Positions 8,798 to 19,400 of a stretch of 64,000 nt of DNA are shown in pieces. Origin of the DNA: Cognatundibacterium griseum (GTDB lineage Bacteria > Pseudomonadota > Gammaproteobacteria > Burkholderiales > Burkholderiaceae_D); assembly GCF_014284195.1 (NCBI RefSeq), contig NZ_JACOGC010000002.1, positions 124,001 through 188,000 on the forward strand. The letters run 5' to 3'. Under the pieces are notes generated by a model, which searched no databases, was not told the DNA's origin, and saw only the letters and a list, made by a program, of their open reading frames with translations. The position numbers and the translations under genes are program-made. Every line of letters begins with the position of its first letter. The stretch's first letter is position 1.

Positions 8798-10161
8798 TAG
8801 AGTTCTCCGTTGGGGATGGTGGCAATAACACGGGTTCCCGATATATCCGAGCGAATGTCGAGGTGTCCACCTGCGGTTGCCAGACGTTCGCGCATATTAC
8901 TTAACCCGATGCCGCGCTTGGGATGATTGGCAATGCCCTGAATATCAAAGCCGGTTCCGTTATCTTCGATAATAAGCGTAATATCACGGGCAGTTTCGAT
9001 CAGCTGCATGTTGACGTGACTGACTTTCTGGGCGTGCTTGTGAATGTTGGTCAATGCTTCCTGAGCTACCCGGAATAAAACGGTATTGCTGATTTCGGAC
9101 AGTCTGTTGAAATTTCCTGAGGCAGTAAAACTGACAGGTAATTCTGATGCATTCTGAAATTCACCTGCCAGATGTTCAAAAGCAGCCACCACACCGAGAT
9201 CATCCAGCATGGCGGGGCGCAGATCATGAGAAATACGCCGGACCTCACTGAGCGCCTCGTTCAGCTGCTTGGTGGCACGGTCAAAGGAATTGCGCGCGGG
9301 TGACGCTACTGGCAGTGTGGTTCCAAGTTTTGCCAGACCAGATTCAATCTGCAATTTAATCGAAACCAGTAACTGACTCAGTCCATCATGCAGATCGCGC
9401 GACAGGCGGGCTCTTTCGTCTTCCTGAGAGCGCACCACGCTGCGCGCCAGCACTTTCAATTTGGCTTCTGCCAGGCGTGATTCGCTGATATTCAGTACCA
9501 GACCGGAGAGCGCCGTCAACAGGGCGCAAATCAGGGCGATGCCTGCCATCCAGAACAGCGTGCTGTGGATGTTTTTTTCAACCTGAACGTCAATTTTTGC
9601 CAAGGCCGTATCGACATCATCAAGGTAAATACCTGTGCCCAACATCCAGCCCCATTTGTTGAGCGGAATAACGTAACCAAGTTTGGGGGCAATCTGACCT
9701 GATGAGGGCTTTTCCCATAAATAACGTACGGCGCCACCACCATTTTTTGCGGTATTGATCAGATTCTGAATGGTCAGGTTACCTTTTGGGTCAGACAGAT
9801 TCCAGAGGTCTTTACCGACCAGATCAGGCTGGCGTGGATGCATCAGATTTTTTCCCTGCATGTCATACACGTAAAAATAGCCATCGTCACCAAAATCCAG
9901 GGTTGACAGGATTTTTTTTGCTTCCTCCTGATCCTGGAGCGAATTCCCTGATTTTTTGTATAAATGCAGAATTGCCGATTTACCGAGCGTGACGTAATGT
10001 TTTAACTCAGTTTCTTTACTGGCTATGTAGGCCTGTTCGATAGTATTGCGCTGCTGCTGGGCCAGAATGGTTGCCTGATAAAACACCGCTGAGGCAATCC
10101 CTGCAAACGACAGTAGTAGCGGGATGATGGCGAGCAGAATGAATTTATAGCGAAGTTTCAT
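8797..10161 (-). CDS. Cache-domain sensor histidine kinase (HisKA_3 / NarX class)
   Basis: A 454-residue membrane kinase. One transmembrane helix lies at the N-terminus (residues 7-30). A periplasmic single-Cache domain follows (GDDGYFYVYDMQGKNLMHPR; WGWMLGTGIYLDDVD), then a second helix near residues 200-220. The cytoplasmic part has a HisKA_3 dimerisation/phosphoacceptor helix with the His in ARLSRDLHDGLSQLL. The ATPase domain has AQEALTNIHKHA, IEDNGTGFD and RGIGLSNMRERL. It probably senses a small ligand through Cache and phosphorylates the overlapping NarL-type regulator. Confidence 0.93.
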   Translation of the reverse strand: MKLRYKFILLAIIPLLLSFAGIASAVFYQATILAQQQRNTIEQAYIASKETELKHYVTLGKSAILHLYKKSGNSLQDQEEAKKILSTLDFGDDGYFYVYDMQGKNLMHPRQPDLVGKDLWNLSDPKGNLTIQNLINTAKNGGGAVRYLWEKPSSGQIAPKLGYVIPLNKWGWMLGTGIYLDDVDTALAKIDVQVEKNIHSTLFWMAGIALICALLTALSGLVLNISESRLAEAKLKVLARSVVRSQEDERARLSRDLHDGLSQLLVSIKLQIESGLAKLGTTLPVASPARNSFDRATKQLNEALSEVRRISHDLRPAMLDDLGVVAAFEHLAGEFQNASELPVSFTASGNFNRLSEISNTVLFRVAQEALTNIHKHAQKVSHVNMQLIETARDITLIIEDNGTGFDIQGIANHPKRGIGLSNMRERLATAGGHLDIRSDISGTRVIATIPNGEL

Positions 10162-10204
10162 GCAATCACCGTTATGCAGAAAGACGCCAGGTTACAGCTG
10201 GCAA

Positions 10205-10236
10205 TAAAAAAAACCCCGCAACTGCGGGGTTTTTCA
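10205..10236 (-). terminator. Rho-independent terminator of the cold-shock gene
   Basis: The stem ACCCCGCA/TGCGGGGT is flanked by A8 and T5 tracts. It lies about 20 bases downstream of the minus-strand csp stop codon. Confidence 0.88.
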
Positions 10237-10254
10237 GAAAACCATAATCAGTGA

Positions 10255-10458
10255 TTAAGGGTTTTGGATGTTAGAAGCTTGCTTGCCTTTAGGGCCTTGC
10301 GTGACTTCGAACGTTACTTTTTGACCTTCTTTCAGGGTCTTAAAGCCGTTCATTTGGATTGCGGAAAAGTGGGCGAACAAATCCTCACCACCGTCGTCCG
10401 GAGTGATAAAGCCGAAGCCTTTGGAATCATTGAACCACTTGACGGTACCTGTTGCCAT
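10255..10458 (-). CDS. cspA: Cold-shock protein (CspA family)
   Basis: A 67-residue single OB-fold nucleic-acid chaperone with both RNA-binding motifs: KGFGFI (RNP1) and DLFAHFSAI (RNP2). It opens [20 protein letters not shown]. Length is standard. Which csp paralogue this is cannot be decided. It is preceded by a long untranslated leader region, as usual for csp genes, and followed by a terminator. Confidence 0.95.
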   Translation of the reverse strand: MATGTVKWFNDSKGFGFITPDDGGEDLFAHFSAIQMNGFKTLKEGQKVTFEVTQGPKGKQASNIQNP

Positions 10459-10858
10459 AATGCATCTTTCAAATAGAAACTAATCACACGAGCCGTAAAA
10501 GCAAGAAATCTGACGGAATGTCAGCCCTCCCTCAACTTGCCCACTTCATGTTGACGAATGGTTACTAGTGTTGCCAACAAATGTCATTCTTGAGGGAAAA
10601 AAAACGAAAGTCAAGAAACTTTTGGATACGTGCCTGCCATTGTTGTATTTTTAAGTAAGAAGGGATAATCGTCGGTAAAAATGCCTTCTAAACGTGCAAA
10701 AGAAAATCAAATGCCTGAACAAAACTTGATCTGGAAGAAATGATCACCATCTGCGGAAATGAGCGAAAGCAGGTAACATTTGAGCAGGGTGGAAATAAGG
10801 CCCTTTTTATTCGCTTATTATTTGCCTTTGTCACGAATCAACGTACTAGAATAGACGT
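10459..10858. other. 400-bp intergenic region between divergent csp and clpS
   Basis: No credible protein gene was seen. The left part should hold the csp leader and promoter on the minus strand. The right part should hold the clpS promoter. I could not place -10/-35 boxes with confidence. Confidence 0.6.
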
Positions 10859-11167
10859 ATGGGAAACAAGCATGAAAACGGTACTATATTGGAGCGGCAG
10901 GCGCAAAAGCTCAAGCCGCCCTCTATGTATCAGGTCATATTACTGAATGATGATTACACTCCGATGGAGTTTGTTGTGGCCATTGTTCAGGAATATTTTA
11001 ATAAGGATCGTGAGACTGCGATGCAGATCATGCTGAAAGTACATCGGGACGGCAAAGGCATTTGTGGCGTCTATTCAAAGGATATTGCCCTGACAAAGGT
11101 TGAGCTGGTGTTGACGCATGCCCGTAAGGCAGGACATCCCCTGCAATGTGTGATGGAGGAAGTATGA
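10859..11167 (+). CDS. clpS: ATP-dependent Clp protease adaptor ClpS
   Basis: A 102-residue N-recognin that delivers N-degron substrates to ClpAP. The substrate-pocket region [20 protein letters not shown] and the [18 protein letters not shown] segment are characteristic. The C-terminal QCVMEEV is also typical. The clpS stop overlaps the clpA ATG (ATGA at 11164), giving the conserved coupled clpSA operon. Confidence 0.96.
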   Translation: MGNKHENGTILERQAQKLKPPSMYQVILLNDDYTPMEFVVAIVQEYFNKDRETAMQIMLKVHRDGKGICGVYSKDIALTKVELVLTHARKAGHPLQCVMEEV

Positions 11168-13464
11168 TTGCGCAAGAGTTAGAAGTCAGTTTGCATATGG
11201 CGTTTGTCGAAGCTCGACAAGCCCGTTACGAATTCATCACGGTGGAACACCTGCTGCTCGCATTGCTGGATAACCCTTCTGCAGCTGAAGTGCTGCGCGC
11301 CTGTGCTGTGAATATTGAAGACTTGCGTAAAACACTCAACAATTTCATCACAGACAATACGCCAACTGTACCGGGAACCAGTGAAGTCGATACTCAGCCG
11401 ACACTGGGTTTCCAGCGCGTGATACAGCGCGCCATCATGCATGTGCAATCCTCATCGAATGGAAAAAAAGAAGTTACCGGTGCCAATGTGCTGGTGGCTA
11501 TTTTTGGCGAGAAAGATTCGCATGCCGTGTACTATCTGCACCAGCAAGGCGTGACCCGGCTGGATGTTGTGAACTTCATTTCACATGGCGTCCGTAAAGA
11601 TAGTCTGAACGAACCGCAAAAGTCTCCAGAGGGCAGCGAGGAAGGGCATACCGATGCACAGGTCAAGGAAAATCCTCTGGACCAGTTCACCCAGAATCTG
11701 AACAAGGCAGCGGCTGAAGGAAAAATTGATCCGCTGATTGGGCGTGATGCCGAAGTGGAGCGGGTCATTCAGATTTTATGCCGCCGCCGTAAAAATAATC
11801 CCTTGCTGGTGGGTGAGGCCGGCGTCGGCAAAACGGCGATTGCAGAAGGCCTTGCATTGCGCATTACGCAAAGCGATGTTCCCGATGTGCTGCAGAACGC
11901 AGTCGTCTATTCGCTGGATATGGGGGCATTGCTGGCCGGAACCAAATATCGCGGTGATTTTGAGCTGCGTCTGAAGGGCGTGTTAAAGCAGTTAAAAGAC
12001 ACTCCGAACGGTATTCTGTTCATTGATGAAATTCACACTATCATTGGTGCCGGATCAGCATCCGGCGGTACGCTGGATGCATCGAATTTGCTGAAGCCGG
12101 CCTTATCGAGCGGTCAGCTCAAATGCATAGGCGCGACTACTTACACTGAATATCGTGGTGTGTTCGAGAAAGATCACGCTTTGTCACGCCGTTTCCAGAA
12201 GATCGATGTGAATGAACCAACGGTTGAGCAGACCGTGCAGATTCTGCGTGGTCTGAAAGCGAAATTCGAAGAGCACCACAATGTCAGATATTCTGCATCT
12301 GCCTTAACGACAGCCGCCGAATTATCAGCACGTTTTATTAATGACCGTCATTTGCCCGATAAGGCGATTGATGTCATTGATGAGGCTGGCGCTGCGCAGA
12401 GAATTTTGCCGAAATCCAAACAGAAAAAAACAATTGGCAAGGCTGATATTGAAGACATTATCGCCAAGATAGCCCGGATTCCGCCGCAAACAGTGAATCA
12501 GGATGACAGAACCAAATTACAGACAATCGACCGTGATCTGAAAAATGTGGTGTTTGGCCAAGAACCGGCGATTGAGGCGCTGGCTTCCAGCATCAAAATG
12601 GCGCGTGCGGGCCTCGGAAAAACGGATAAACCTATCGGTGCCTTCCTGTTCTCGGGGCCAACGGGTGTGGGTAAGACAGAAGTGGCAAAACAGCTGGCCT
12701 TCACGCTGGGCATTGAACTGATCCGTTTCGATATGTCGGAGTATATGGAGCGTCACGCCGTCAGTCGTCTGATCGGTGCGCCACCTGGCTATGTCGGTTT
12801 TGATCAGGGGGGATTGCTGACTGAAGCGATTACCAAAAAGCCGCACGCTGTGCTGTTACTGGATGAAATCGAAAAAGCGCATCCGGATGTATTCAATATC
12901 CTGCTGCAGGTAATGGATCACGGCACGCTGACGGATAACAATGGACGTAAAGCGGATTTTCGCAATGTCATCATTATCATGACTACCAATGCGGGGGCGG
13001 AAAGTTTGCAGAAGCGCTCTATCGGCTTCAATGATCATCGTGAGGCTGGCGATGAAATGGCCGATATCAAGCGGATGTTTACGCCGGAGTTCCGTAATCG
13101 TCTGGACGCGATCATCAGCTTCCGCGCACTCGATGAGGAAATTATTCTGCGGGTCGTGGATAAATTCCTCATGCAGCTGGAAGAACAGTTGCACGAGAAA
13201 AAAGTCGAGGCGACTTTCTCGGATGAGCTTCGCCATTTCCTGGGTAAAAAAGGTTTTGATCCCCTGATGGGCGCCCGCCCGATGGCCCGTCTGATTCAGG
13301 ACATGATCCGCAAGGCATTAGCCGATGAATTGTTGTTCGGGAAGCTGGTTTCTGGCGGCAGGGTGATCGTTGATATTGATGAGAAAGACCAGATCAAACT
13401 CGAATTTCCGGAAGGTGACGCCACACCACCGGAAGCTTCACAGGAAATTGTCGAGGTAGAATAA
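11164..13464 (+). CDS. clpA: ATP-dependent Clp protease ATPase subunit ClpA
   Basis: A 766-residue two-ring AAA+ unfoldase that feeds ClpP. The Clp_N domain spans about 1-145. AAA-1 has Walker [13 protein letters not shown] and Walker [13 protein letters not shown]-2 has [12 protein letters not shown] and [13 protein letters not shown]. The C-terminus has the usual D2-small domain. I chose the ATG at 11164, which overlaps the clpS stop. A GTG 18 bases upstream would add six residues without support. Length agrees with E. coli ClpA (758). Confidence 0.97.
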   Translation: MIAQELEVSLHMAFVEARQARYEFITVEHLLLALLDNPSAAEVLRACAVNIEDLRKTLNNFITDNTPTVPGTSEVDTQPTLGFQRVIQRAIMHVQSSSNGKKEVTGANVLVAIFGEKDSHAVYYLHQQGVTRLDVVNFISHGVRKDSLNEPQKSPEGSEEGHTDAQVKENPLDQFTQNLNKAAAEGKIDPLIGRDAEVERVIQILCRRRKNNPLLVGEAGVGKTAIAEGLALRITQSDVPDVLQNAVVYSLDMGALLAGTKYRGDFELRLKGVLKQLKDTPNGILFIDEIHTIIGAGSASGGTLDASNLLKPALSSGQLKCIGATTYTEYRGVFEKDHALSRRFQKIDVNEPTVEQTVQILRGLKAKFEEHHNVRYSASALTTAAELSARFINDRHLPDKAIDVIDEAGAAQRILPKSKQKKTIGKADIEDIIAKIARIPPQTVNQDDRTKLQTIDRDLKNVVFGQEPAIEALASSIKMARAGLGKTDKPIGAFLFSGPTGVGKTEVAKQLAFTLGIELIRFDMSEYMERHAVSRLIGAPPGYVGFDQGGLLTEAITKKPHAVLLLDEIEKAHPDVFNILLQVMDHGTLTDNNGRKADFRNVIIIMTTNAGAESLQKRSIGFNDHREAGDEMADIKRMFTPEFRNRLDAIISFRALDEEIILRVVDKFLMQLEEQLHEKKVEATFSDELRHFLGKKGFDPLMGARPMARLIQDMIRKALADELLFGKLVSGGRVIVDIDEKDQIKLEFPEGDATPPEASQEIVEVE

Positions 13465-13512
13465 GCGTTCGCCGATTTCTCTGTAGCGTGCTGTGACCGA
13501 TGGAGACAAACC

Positions 13513-13785
13513 ATGCTGAAAGCACCACTGTATGTACTGGAATACACTCCCAAAACGATAGAAGCTGTTTTATCTTCATCGGCTTTGGAGGGCAGGGAAG
13601 TGGAAGTCGATGTGTACGATAAACGCGATGCTGCAAAAAAACACACGGCGATCGGACATCGGCTTGCTGCTCAGGGGGATGTGTTCCGGGTGCGGGTTTT
13701 GACGGATAGCGGCATCCATGAAGATGAATGGAATTACGCAATCCTGCGGGAATCTGCAGGTCGTAGTCGTAAAATGAAAAAATAG
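13513..13785 (+). CDS. Hypothetical protein, 90 residues
   Basis: A small basic protein with no recognised domain (starts MLKAPLYVLEYTPKTIEAVL, ends SAGRSRKMKK). The sequence has a mixed strand/helix character, and KRDAAKKHTAIGHRL is a conserved-looking basic segment. It lies 48 bases after clpA with a GGAG-like site (GGAGACAAACC) before the ATG. A terminator follows, so it is probably the last gene of the clpSA transcript. Confidence 0.65.
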   Translation: MLKAPLYVLEYTPKTIEAVLSSSALEGREVEVDVYDKRDAAKKHTAIGHRLAAQGDVFRVRVLTDSGIHEDEWNYAILRESAGRSRKMKK

Positions 13786-13798
13786 AGTATTTGATGTG

Positions 13799-13829
13799 TA
13801 AAAAAACCGGTTGTGTAACCGGTTTTTTT
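13799..13829 (+). terminator. Rho-independent terminator after the clpSA unit
   Basis: The stem AAACCGGTT/AACCGGTTT with loop GTGT sits between A and T tracts, just after the hypothetical gene. Confidence 0.87.
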
Positions 13830-13907
13830 ACGTCCATGTAGAAACGGCCAGATGTTTTTTCTGCTTCAAGTGCCTGTGACACGTATCCATATAACTGTGG
13901 TATTTTT

Positions 13908-14105
13908 TTATTTCTTTCCCAGCCAATACGACAGGTTTTTTTCGGGATGGTTCATTACCGATTTGCATAGACCAGCGTATTGATAAACCAGGCGATCCAT
14001 GCCTTCTGCTTCCATCGTTTTAAGCCGTGATTGCATGAACAAGTCAATTTTAGATTGCATGTACTTTTCAGGCTTTTCACACATCATGAACCTGAAACGT
14101 GCCAA
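13908..14105 (-). CDS. Possible small hypothetical protein
   Basis: A 65-residue reading frame rich in Met, Lys and Glu, with a helical pattern (KPEKYMQSKIDLFMQSRLKT, then MNHPEKNLSYWLGKK). It resembles a real small cytoplasmic protein more than random frame, but no family is recognised and no clear ribosome-binding site is visible. It is the last reading frame before the sequence becomes mosaic. Confidence 0.35.
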   Translation of the reverse strand: MARFRFMMCEKPEKYMQSKIDLFMQSRLKTMEAEGMDRLVYQYAGLCKSVMNHPEKNLSYWLGKK

Positions 14106-14250
14106 GGTGAGCCTTCAGCACCTGACGATAATGCTTGATCAATTGACTGACCCGTTGCTTATTTTTGAATAGATCGGTATGCGCTGCCAAAATACAATAA
14201 TAGGCAGTACATATGTGCCATGTAGTCAGTTAGGTTATTGATTGCATCGA

Positions 14251-14514
14251 CTAGCTCATAAGAGTACGGATAAGAGAAAACAATTCAATTCGCAAATCAA
14301 ATTTTAAGGCTTGCATTAAGTCGGCTTCCTGAAGAAGCGCAAGCAAGTTCTTAAGTGCTTGCAATGCTCCAGTTTGTTCGATGTGAGGTGTTTCCAAACT
14401 TTTGTAAGTCGATTTCACATGAAAGTGATGATGTAAATCTGCTGGAATCGTTAATCTGAAGTACAGCATACCGTTCCGGTTACGCTGAAGATTGGATGTA
14501 AATTGTATAGCCAT
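14251..14514 (-). pseudogene. Integrase N-terminal remnant (tyrosine recombinase)
   Basis: The frame starting at ATG 14514 begins MAIQFTSNLQRNRNGMLYF and continues RLTIPADLHHHFHVKSTYKS. This is the N-terminal pattern of phage-type integrases that start with a short beta-domain (NLxxRxGxYYFRxxIPxDLrxxF). It stops after 87 residues, before any core-binding or catalytic domain, so it is a truncated relic. It lies outside the tRNA-Leu island and may mark an older insertion. Confidence 0.55.
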
Positions 14515-14678
14515 TTTTTGCCCAGTTGTGACACCGACTTGTGACACCTGACAAAAATCGCGAGTAGAAATAAAAAAACCTCTTGAAATTCGTTTTGCTA
14601 TTAATAAATAAAATAAATTGCAAATATCTATGTTGGATGCTTCGCAAGAAGAATCATAACGTGTACATTTCATTGTCA

Positions 14679-15440
14679 ATGCTGTCCACAGAAATTTCAG
14701 AGAAAATGCCTAATAGTGACTTCAACAATAAATTTGACAATGAAATTGAGTATGTTCGTTTATCACATTGGTATAGGCAACAGATGTCCACTGGAGTCTT
14801 TAAATTTAGTAACCAACGTGTTGAGATAGCGATTGGAGAAATAAAACAGCTCCCAGCCGAGGTTATTTTGAGAGGCTTGCATATTTCAAATTCTCAGCAC
14901 CAATATAGTTTTGGATATTGCGCTGAGGTGTTCGAATTTTTTGGGCATACACATGAATATAGAGAGTTAGGATTGTTTTTATTGTTAGCAGTCTTGAATC
15001 CAATCGGTGTGGACCGAGTGATTCATCTCTCCAACGAAAGTTCTGAAATCAAAAAGATACGCATTATTGATAGTTCATATTGGTCTGAAATTGAGGATAT
15101 AAAACCTTTAGGCGAGGACCCAATTGAATTTCAACTTAATTTGCTTCATAAACACCCTTGGCTAGAGCAGGGGCTCGGTGCATCGGATTTTCCGGTATTC
15201 AATCGTTGCAATGAGCTTGATATATATCGCAATGTAAAAGATTGGCAGGATAGGAATATTTTAGTGTTGGCAGGAAGACCTGCGGCAAATATTCGGCTCG
15301 CGCACTTGTTACTGGCATTAAGTAATCCTCAAAATAGATGTCTTGAAGTGGCATTAGAGGTGGAGGGGGGATTTCGTGGCGTTGGACCGTTAAGTGCAGA
15401 GGCACGGTTCTGGCTGCCGGGTAGCTTCGCTTGGGATTAG
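14679..15440 (+). CDS. Hypothetical protein, about 253 residues
   Basis: An AT-rich frame that opens at a TTG (14583). The ATG at 14679 or 14707 is more plausible. The product is soluble-looking with no transmembrane segment. I recognise no family. Notable segments are IHLSNESSEIKKIRIIDSSY, DIYRNVKDWQDRNILVLAGR and the C-terminal ALEVEGGFRGVGPLSAEARF, which ends LPGSFAWD. Base composition is lower in GC than the clp genes to the left, which suggests acquired DNA. It lies between an integrase relic and a broken secreted-protein gene. Confidence 0.5.
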   Translation: MLSTEISEKMPNSDFNNKFDNEIEYVRLSHWYRQQMSTGVFKFSNQRVEIAIGEIKQLPAEVILRGLHISNSQHQYSFGYCAEVFEFFGHTHEYRELGLFLLLAVLNPIGVDRVIHLSNESSEIKKIRIIDSSYWSEIEDIKPLGEDPIEFQLNLLHKHPWLEQGLGASDFPVFNRCNELDIYRNVKDWQDRNILVLAGRPAANIRLAHLLLALSNPQNRCLEVALEVEGGFRGVGPLSAEARFWLPGSFAWD

Positions 15441-15573
15441 TAAGTTTAACGCGGTGGAGGCCATTTCATTAAGGTGTCTTCGCAAAAAGAAGTGACCTAC
15501 AATGCGAAACTGAGGTCCCCTCGATATTTCGTCTGTCATCAGATGAAGCACATGCTGCCAAGTTTCTCTGATT

Positions 15574-16041
15574 TTGCTCAATTCTCCAGCGATTGAGATA
15601 CTCAATTTGAGACCGCCCCCCAGTGTTGAATGTTTGCTGGCCGCTGGCATCAATTTTGGAACTGCTGGCGCCTATGCTGGATTCTTTTTTTGCAATGTCA
15701 CAGGTATGCAAAATATCGACGGGCATCTGGCCTTGGGAGGCAATCTGAGCACCAATGCCGCTAACATCGGCAACCAGATTCCCGCGAACGAAGTGGACCT
15801 CGCCCTCATTGTTGGCGGCTCCATTGTGCGTTTCGATGGTGGTTGGGTTGGCAGCTATGACTCTAACAACAAATACGTGATTTATGGTGTTAGTAAAGAC
15901 AAAAACATTGGTGCCTATCTGGACTTCAGAAAGAGCGATTTTATTCCGATCGACTTCGTCGCCGAACGCACCTACCTGCACACTAGACCAGGCAGATACA
16001 TGGCTGTCCGAAGATATTTTGTTTGCGCAAATAGCGGTTAA
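15574..16041 (+). pseudogene. Fragment of a choice-of-anchor-A type secreted protein
   Basis: From about residue 17 the frame shows the start of a choice-of-anchor-A domain. It has an NFGTAGAYAGFFFCNVTG-like opening strand, then GHLALGGNLSTNAANIG, then DLALIVGGSIVRFDGG and NKYVIYG. Intact homologues are exported proteins with a signal peptide and a C-terminal anchor (PEP-CTERM or LPXTG). Here there is no signal peptide, and the frame ends after 155 residues. It is best read as a truncated gene. Confidence 0.5.
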
Positions 16042-16151
16042 CCGCTTAGTTACAGTACAGCTTGTCGTTTTATTTTGGGTCAAGCGCGGGTAGTCAACAG
16101 AAGGACGTTTTGCTGGCTAACAGTGTTCCGGCTAAAGTGGATAATTAGTAT

Positions 16152-16183
16152 TTTGCGGAACTAAGCCTTATTTGCGGAACTAA
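16152..16183. repeat. Two direct copies of a 13-bp repeat
   Basis: TTTGCGGAACTAA occurs at 16152-16164 and 16171-16183, with a 19-bp period. Paired end repeats of this kind are seen at the tips of some insertion sequences. No transposase is attached, so this may be a leftover element end. Confidence 0.45.
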
Positions 16184-16196
16184 ATTACCCTAAAAT

Positions 16197-16223
16197 AAAA
16201 ACGGCTTACATCGCTGTAAGCCG
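16197..16223 (-). terminator. Stranded tRNA-Leu terminator outside the left island end
   Basis: A perfect 9-bp stem (CGGCTTACA/TGTAAGCCG, loop TCGC) is followed on the minus strand by a T-run. It lies just past the left att copy in the direction of the tRNA, exactly where the tRNA's own terminator would have been before integration. Confidence 0.7.
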
Positions 16224-16240
16224 CATGAATATTGGTGGTG

Positions 16241-16257
16241 CGAGAGCCGGAATCGAA
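16241..16257. repeat. attL-side 17-bp direct repeat of the tRNA-Leu 3' part
   Basis: CGAGAGCCGGAATCGAA is identical to 54905-54921 inside the tRNA-Leu gene. It is preceded by TGGTG, as in the tRNA 3' end plus CCA. It marks the left boundary of the island. Confidence 0.85.
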
Positions 16258-16309
16258 AATTGCCTTGAAAGTGTTTGTGGTGTTGGATTTTTATAATTTA
16301 ATTCTCGAA

Positions 16310-16331
16310 AATACCAACATAAATACCAACA
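16310..16331. repeat. Integrase arm-type repeats, left end
   Basis: AATACCAACA occurs at 16310-16319 and 16322-16331, in direct orientation with a 12-bp period. The same sequence and period recur inside the right end near the integrase gene (54765 and 54777), which fits integrase arm-binding sites. Confidence 0.65.
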
Positions 16332-16475
16332 AATAAAAAACAACACTTTTTGGGTAAGAATTTGCGAGTGATAACGCTCGATTGTCATGTCCATCGGTCA
16401 ATTTCCTCATCGAGAAGTTAATAGGCCGTGGACATTTATGCAGGCTTCTAACAAGAAATTATTTGCATTGGTTTT

Positions 16476-19400
16476 TCACTTGAAAAGTTTTACAAATATT
16501 TGCGTAGGTACCAAAGCCGGTGCCGCAATCGCCCCAGTCAAATTAGCTACCGCTTCAACCTGTATTTCGATGTTTTCGGCAAACGGAAATTTCCTACGAT
16601 TCTCCCCAGTGAATCGCCAATAGGCGAATCCTTGGTCAAGCCTGATCGATACGGTTGCACCTGATGTGAAATGCAACTTCAGTACTCGTCCATGAATAAC
16701 GTTTGAATTTGTGCCGCCAAGATGAACCTCGACTTTTGGGTCTAAGCCACAGTAGCTAATCGCGTTTTCAAGTACTTGATCTCGTACTTTCTCGTCTTTC
16801 CAATCGTCCCAACAGTTTGTAGAGGGGCGGGTATCTATTTTGTTTGAGCTTACGGTTGTGACTCCTACTTTTATGGTTGCCACCTCACCAGACGGAAATT
16901 GCTTTAGTTCGTTTATGGTTTCGATTAATAGCGCAATCATTAATGGATTGCGTAAATATCGATCGCTATATTCGACAACTTCTAACACATCACCTTGGCT
17001 ATTGAGTAATTCGCTTAGCTTCGCATTTTGCGAAATTAGATGCGTCCAGAATCGTTTTCCAAAACCGATTATCGGGCCATTAATTTGATCAAATATTTCA
17101 ATCTCTGTGTCACCTGTGGTTGGGATAATCTCCGAATGAGAATACGTCCTTTTTGCTTTGATCTGTGGATGCATACCTTTTACATACATAGTCGTCGCGT
17201 CTCTATCGCACCAAGAGTTATTGGGTAGTAAATTTTCCTGGCTTGAGCACGCCCATGTCGTTATCTGATTGCTTGTTTCAACCTGTGCGCAAATATACAA
17301 GTTGAAATTGATCAAGCTCATTTCATTGGCATCGACTTCCCCATACGCAACACCCATAGATACTAAAGAGGCGAGCTTGAATCTCTCACTATCGGCCAGT
17401 TTGGAAAGTAGACCTATCGAACCAATAAGCTCTACTTTTACATTTTGATGAACACAAGCGACTAGTAGCGAATTTAGCTTCTCTGCAGACGGGAAATCCC
17501 AGTTCTCTATTGGATCGTGCAGAAAAAGTCTAACCAATTTTGTCGACAGCTTAGATATCTCTGGGTGGATCGCTTCCGCTACGTCAAATGATTCATAGCG
17601 AGTGGATTCACCGAAGCCGCATTGATTCGCAGGTATCCGATACGAATCAATCCATTCATCTGTTAAGAAGCTTAATGCAGCGTGGCGGTTGAGTTTCTCA
17701 AATGAAAAACGTGTATCGTAACTGAGCAAGCAATGCTGGCAAGCTGCGCCACAGTCTTCACGACACATTAATTCAGTGCGAACGGCTTCCCAAAAATCAC
17801 GAGATAAAAGGATTTCATTCGCCTGTGAGCAGTAACCACCACTTCGATTATCAAAGATTTGGATCACTGAAACGACTTGACTAGTGTCTGCCACACGCTG
17901 CTCCCGTGATGCGCAACCTAATTCTTCGACCTGTATTCCTATTTTCGCCGCTAGTGCCGCTCTGATACCGACAGCTAATGAATACGCCACGACGTCATCA
18001 TGAAGTGACAGACCTGTTTTCGGGTCACTCAAAATAAGTTCGATAGCATCGGTCTTCGAATCGTGTCCCAAGTTGACGGATTGCTTAATCTTCCAAGCAT
18101 TTTCGCTTCCGGGGCATATCGTTTCACCTTTTTCGTTTTTACCTCCCCTTAGGCGTGAATGGGTCTTATTTTTCCGGAAAATCGTAGGCAAAAATTGTTC
18201 GTTCAAATTTGCTTTGGGATCTGCAATAGATAGCATCTGTTCCGTACGACCACATTCAAGGCAGATCGCAAAGCCATTTCCTGACGCACCACTCGTATGG
18301 TGGAAAAGATGTGCGGAATTACTTGTGCGAAAACTACCATTTGCCACGTTTGTAAGTGGCATCCAGCTCGACGCTAGGCTGAGCCAAGGTTGTTGAACAG
18401 GAACAAAGGTTGGTGCGCTCACATCGTTATGTGGCGGCTCACCATAAAATTCGACGGCGAATCCTGAGGGAACGAGATATTCTTTGACCCGTTCGCGAAG
18501 AAGTTCTTTGCCACAGCAGTCGCAGAAATCAGGGCGAACACCCATCGCACTTCCAGCCGCACCGCACTCCTTGCAGTGCCACGCAAATTTGAATAGCTGT
18601 GCTTCCTTCAAATCAGTTTCACTTGCCGGAGCATGCCAATTTAAAGTGATCCCAGACGATTTATAGACGAGACCATCAATCACCAACTCAGCGCCCGGTG
18701 CATATTCGCGGATACCGGTTGCCCTATCTCTCGATGGAAGTTGACGGAATTTTGCCCGATTATCATCACGATCTTCAGAATGTGCGTCTTTAAAATTCGT
18801 AATGTTCTGATTGTCAAAGGACACTAGTCCGGTTGGAAAACCGTATCCTGGAAGGAAATGTGATTCAGCAAGTTCACGCAACAGATACTCGTCTTCTAAA
18901 CGTTTTCGTTGAAGTGATAATGCCTTGAATGCTGGGTTACTCTCCTTGGTTCCTGCAAATACCTTATCTTGCTGTTCGATCATGATTGCAAGTGTTTCTC
19001 GCCATTCCTTTTGAAGGATCTCAATCTGCTCTTTGGTTTGGTGGACAATTCGTGATAGGTCATCTCTTGAGAATGGTGTGTTTTTGATGAGGGAGAGCAG
19101 CGCCTGAGTGGTATCTGCGTCCTTGCTCAAATTTTTCGAGATCGAGTGACACCACATCATAAATCTACCGCATACGGAAATATTGTCGACCGCGATAAAG
19201 AACGCACCGCATTTGAGTTTTAAGGCTTCTGTATCTTTGACAATCAATTTGAGCCAACGTGACAGCAAATAGGAATTGATATGACGTTGCAGTAAATCTT
19301 CACTTCGCAGAGAAACTTCAGGAACCGTAATCTTTGTTTTAAAGGGCCAAATCGGGTCTTTGAATACACTTTGATCATGCGGTGTTTGTTTGCACACTGT

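Noticed and set aside
12856-13236. 126-codon frame antisense to clpA
   Set aside because: A shadow of the conserved clpA AAA-2 and D2 region.
13830-14250. A further copy of the tRNA-Leu repeat that would extend the island left
   Set aside because: The 17-mer or a close variant was not seen there; the left limit stays at 16241.
15469-16083. 204-codon minus-strand frame opposite the anchor-A fragment
   Set aside because: The plus strand shows a recognisable domain pattern; the minus frame has no family features.
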